From an uncultured Thermoleophilia bacterium (lineage in GTDB: Bacteria > Actinomycetota > Thermoleophilia > UBA2241): a DNA stretch of 9,125 nt. Every line of letters starts with the position of its first letter. Position 1 is the first letter of the stretch. Under the pieces are notes generated by a model, which was given only the letters and a program-made list of their open reading frames with translations, was not told where the DNA came from and did no database searches. Of the stretch, positions 7,296 to 9,125 are shown piece by piece. The stretch spans positions 1 through 9,125 of the forward strand of contig CAIXSE010000300.1 in the NCBI GenBank assembly GCA_903921965.1, read 5' to 3'. The position numbers and the translations under genes are program-made.

Positions 7296-7301
7296 CCTCC
7301 T
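7296..7301 (-). promoter_or_regulatory. Ribosome binding site of the NADP-type SDR gene
   Basis: AGGAGG on the minus strand lies 8 nt before ATG 7287 and decides that start over the longer open frame. Confidence 0.75.
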
Positions 7302-7373
7302 GGGCGCCGGGAGTGCGGCCCCGTCGGTCGTGTGTCGCGCACGGGTGCCGGCGGTGCCCCGCCGAGCCGCCCG

Positions 7374-8132
7374 TCAGATGCGGGTGGCGCCGCCGTCCAC
7401 CGAGAGGGCCTGACCGGTGATGAACGCGGCTTCGTCTGAGGCCAGGTAGAGCACGGCGCTGGCGACCTCCTCCGGAGTTCCGACCCGGCGCAGCGGGACG
7501 ATGCTGACGATCTCCTCCGGCACCTGGTCGGCGAACACGCGGGTGAGCCCCGGCGTGGCGACCGGGCCGGGGCACACGCAGTTGACGGTGATGCCGCGTT
7601 GCGCGACCTCGAGGGCGAGTGACTTGGTGAAGGCGATGACGCCGCCCTTGACCGCAGAGTACAGGGCCATGTTGGGGCCGCCGACCTTGCCGGCCACGGC
7701 CCCCGTGGTGATGATGCGGCCCGAGCCGCGTTCGATCATGCCCGGCAGCACGGCGTGGCAGGCGCGCAGCGTGCTCGTCAGGTTCATGGCGATCATGCGC
7801 TGCCAGAACGACTCGGCCTGTTCGACGAAGGGCTTCTGCGGCGCCAGGTCGGGGTCGCCGCCGGCGTACGTGAAGAGGATGTCGACCTTGCCGAACTCCT
7901 CGGACGCCGCCCCGACCATGACCTCCACGGTGACGGGGTCGGTGATGTCGCCGAGGGAGAGGGCGATGCGGCCGCCGCCGGCGCGCACGTCGGCGGCCAG
8001 CCTCTTGAGCGCCGCCTCGTCGATGTCGTTGACCACGACCGCCGCGCCTTCGGCCGCGAAGCCGAGCACGGCGGCGCGGCCCATGCCCGCCGCTCCGCCG
8101 GTGACGACGGCGACCTTGTCGGTGAAGCGCAT
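7374..8132 (-). CDS. Short-chain dehydrogenase/reductase (SDR), NAD-type pocket, atypical active site
   Basis: 252 residues from the ATG at 8132, chosen because MRFTDKVAVVTGG is the normal SDR beginning and AAGGAG lies just upstream; a frame open to 8204 adds only a non-SDR leader. The glycine motif is TGGAAGMG (11-18). Beta-2 ends in VVVNDID, with an acidic residue favouring NAD(H). Asn117, Tyr158 and Lys162 of the catalytic set are present, and the protein ends in the usual ITGQALSVDGG. Two parts are unusual: the NNAG motif is TYAG (88-91), and the usual VSS catalytic-serine segment reads TTGAVAG, with no serine, so a threonine (142/143) or a backbone group may replace it. It is the first gene after the candidate operator at 8203-8220 and is followed by the second SDR. 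The opposite cofactor preferences suggest one enzyme oxidises and the other reduces. The substrate is unknown. Confidence 0.94.
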   Translation of the reverse strand: MRFTDKVAVVTGGAAGMGRAAVLGFAAEGAAVVVNDIDEAALKRLAADVRAGGGRIALSLGDITDPVTVEVMVGAASEEFGKVDILFTYAGGDPDLAPQKPFVEQAESFWQRMIAMNLTSTLRACHAVLPGMIERGSGRIITTGAVAGKVGGPNMALYSAVKGGVIAFTKSLALEVAQRGITVNCVCPGPVATPGLTRVFADQVPEEIVSIVPLRRVGTPEEVASAVLYLASDEAAFITGQALSVDGGATRI

Positions 8133-8136
8133 ACGT

Positions 8137-8142
8137 CTCCTT
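8137..8142 (-). promoter_or_regulatory. Ribosome binding site of the NAD-type SDR gene
   Basis: AAGGAG on the minus strand lies 4 nt before ATG 8132. The spacing is short but acceptable, and it supports the shorter start. Confidence 0.6.
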
Positions 8143-8194
8143 GTTCTTGCGGCGGGTCCATGCCGGCAGGGACGGTACTCCAAGTCCGCACCGG

Positions 8195-8220
8195 AGGATA
8201 GCATAGAGCGAGCGCTCCAT
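8195..8220 (-). promoter_or_regulatory. Candidate promoter with overlapping TetR-type operator before the SDR genes
   Basis: The imperfect palindrome ATAGAGCG-AG-CGCTCCAT (8203-8220) matches in 7 of 8 half-site positions, the size and style of many TetR-family operators. Read on the minus strand, -10-like hexamers TATGCT (8205-8200) and TATCCT (8200-8195) overlap or adjoin it, about 60-70 nt before the SDR start at 8132. A TetR-type gene lies immediately upstream, so repression of the SDR genes by that product is a natural guess. The -35 match is weak. The remainder of 8133-8273 shows nothing else clear. Confidence 0.45.
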
Positions 8221-8273
8221 CCATGCCGGGCGTGCGACGCGACGAGGTCCCTGGTGTCAGAGGTCGGTGGGGC

Positions 8274-9125
8274 TCAGACCTCCAGATCGGCCGGCACCGG
8301 CGGGCCCTGGCCGACGAGCCTGTCGATGAGCCCGCGGTAGTCTGCGAGTCGCGCCGCCACGTCGCCGGTCCCCGTGTACGCCGCCTCGACGGCAAGGAAG
8401 AGGAAGACGTGCGCGAGCATCGTCTCGCGCTGCCCGTGCTCGTCGTCCCAGGCGGCGCGCAGCACGGCCTGCTCGTTGGCGCCGAAGAGGCTGTAGGCGA
8501 CGAGCTCGTCCGGGACCGGGGGAGAGGCGGCGTCGCGGCGCAGCGCCGCCAGGTCCGCGGTGGTGCCGGCCGTGATGGTGCGCAGCGCCTCCTGCACGGC
8601 CGCGCGGGTCTCCGCGTCCTCCTGGAGCCCTTCGGCACGGGCGAGCCCGAGCAGGTCGGGGCTCAGCCGCTGCAGGCCCCAGAAGGCGTAGGTGCGCATG
8701 ATGAGGCGCACCACGGGGTCGGGCTCGTCGGCCAGCGGCGGCTCGATCAGGGTGTTCATCCAGCGCACGAACACGCCGAAGGACTCGATGAAGAGCTGCC
8801 GCTTCGACGTGAACTGGGCGGAGAAGACCGATGCCGTGACGCCCGCGTCGCGGACGATATCGCCGACGCGGGTGCGCTTGTAGCCGTGGCGCGCGAAGCG
8901 GCGCGCCGCCGCCTGCAGGATCGCGGCGCGCGTCTCTGCGGTGCGGCGGGCGACGAGGTCGGGCTCGGCCGCCACCTTGTCCTCAAGCAGCGGCCGGATG
9001 CTCGCGCGGATGGTCTCGAGACCGGCGCCGGCGGTCTTGAGGCGGCGGATCTCGGTGAGGAGCGCGACGTGCGTGTCACTGTAGAGAGCCCGGCTCGCCG
9101 CCGCCTTCTGCGCCTCCGGCAGCAG
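8274..9125 (-). CDS. MerR-TetR hybrid transcriptional regulator, 5' end beyond the window
   Basis: From the stop at 8274 the frame is open to the right edge. Counting from GTG 8975, residues about 11-62 form a TetR-type N-terminal helix-turn-helix (TRAAILQAAARRFARHGYKRTRVGDIV, then VTASVFSAQFTSKRQLF), followed by an all-helical ligand-binding region to residue 233. Upstream of that GTG, bases 9125-8976 encode 50 more codons without a stop that read as the second half of a MerR-type domain: SRALYSDTHVALLTEIRRLK, then AGAGLETIRASI. I therefore take the gene as a MerR-TetR fusion whose first half lies outside the window. The alternative is a normal-length TetR starting at GTG 8975, which has GAGG 5 nt upstream; the clear MerR-like coding makes this less likely. 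It lies upstream of the two SDR genes and a palindrome, so it is probably their ligand-responsive regulator. Confidence 0.85.
   Translation of the reverse strand: MLPEAQKAAASRALYSDTHVALLTEIRRLKTAGAGLETIRASIRPLLEDKVAAEPDLVARRTAETRAAILQAAARRFARHGYKRTRVGDIVRDAGVTASVFSAQFTSKRQLFIESFGVFVRWMNTLIEPPLADEPDPVVRLIMRTYAFWGLQRLSPDLLGLARAEGLQEDAETRAAVQEALRTITAGTTADLAALRRDAASPPVPDELVAYSLFGANEQAVLRAAWDDEHGQRETMLAHVFLFLAVEAAYTGTGDVAARLADYRGLIDRLVGQGPPVPADLEV

Noticed and set aside
7288..8220. Long N-terminal extension of the NADP-type SDR frame, giving 564 codons
   Set aside because: The extra part is low-complexity and overlaps the other SDR out of frame; a strong ribosome site and a normal SDR start place the beginning at 7287.

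Overview
The window is very GC-rich, bacterial and densely coded, with frequent GTG starts and good Shine-Dalgarno sequences. These features, a MerR/TetR-type regulator and ADP-forming acyl-CoA ligase chemistry fit Actinomycetota best, perhaps an anaerobic lineage; Chloroflexota cannot be excluded. No rRNA, tRNA, CRISPR or transposase gene is visible.

Plus-strand arm (1-6485): the 3' part of an ADP-forming acyl-CoA synthetase with permuted (beta-alpha) domain order; a complete beta-keto acid cleavage enzyme (BKACE, formerly DUF849); a 196-bp gap holding a 21-bp-stem hairpin; a 999-residue molybdopterin enzyme that matches the pyrogallol-phloroglucinol transhydroxylase large subunit (AthL) along its length but carries an extra N-terminal SCP2-like domain; and, 15 bp after it, a small NYN (PIN-like) protein with a four-cysteine cluster.

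Minus-strand arm (9125-6526), convergent with the first: a regulator open to the right edge, with the end of a MerR-type DNA-binding domain running in frame into a TetR-type domain; a palindrome overlapping a promoter-like sequence; and two short-chain dehydrogenases (SDRs), one with an NAD-type and one with an NADP-type cofactor pocket.

Working hypothesis (inference): the genes form an anaerobic trihydroxybenzene-type pathway. The transhydroxylase would rearrange the hydroxyls of a phenol, one SDR would reduce the ring, the other would oxidise the ring-opened hydroxy-oxo acid, the BKACE would cleave the resulting beta-keto acid with acetyl-CoA (as triacetate acetoacetate-lyase does in phloroglucinol degradation), and the acyl-CoA synthetase would recover ATP from the CoA thioester. 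The ring-opening cyclohydrolase and the iron-sulfur subunit of classical transhydroxylase are not in the window. The most unusual items are the SCP2-transhydroxylase fusion, the NYN/Cys4 protein in place of an iron-sulfur partner, and the MerR-TetR hybrid.
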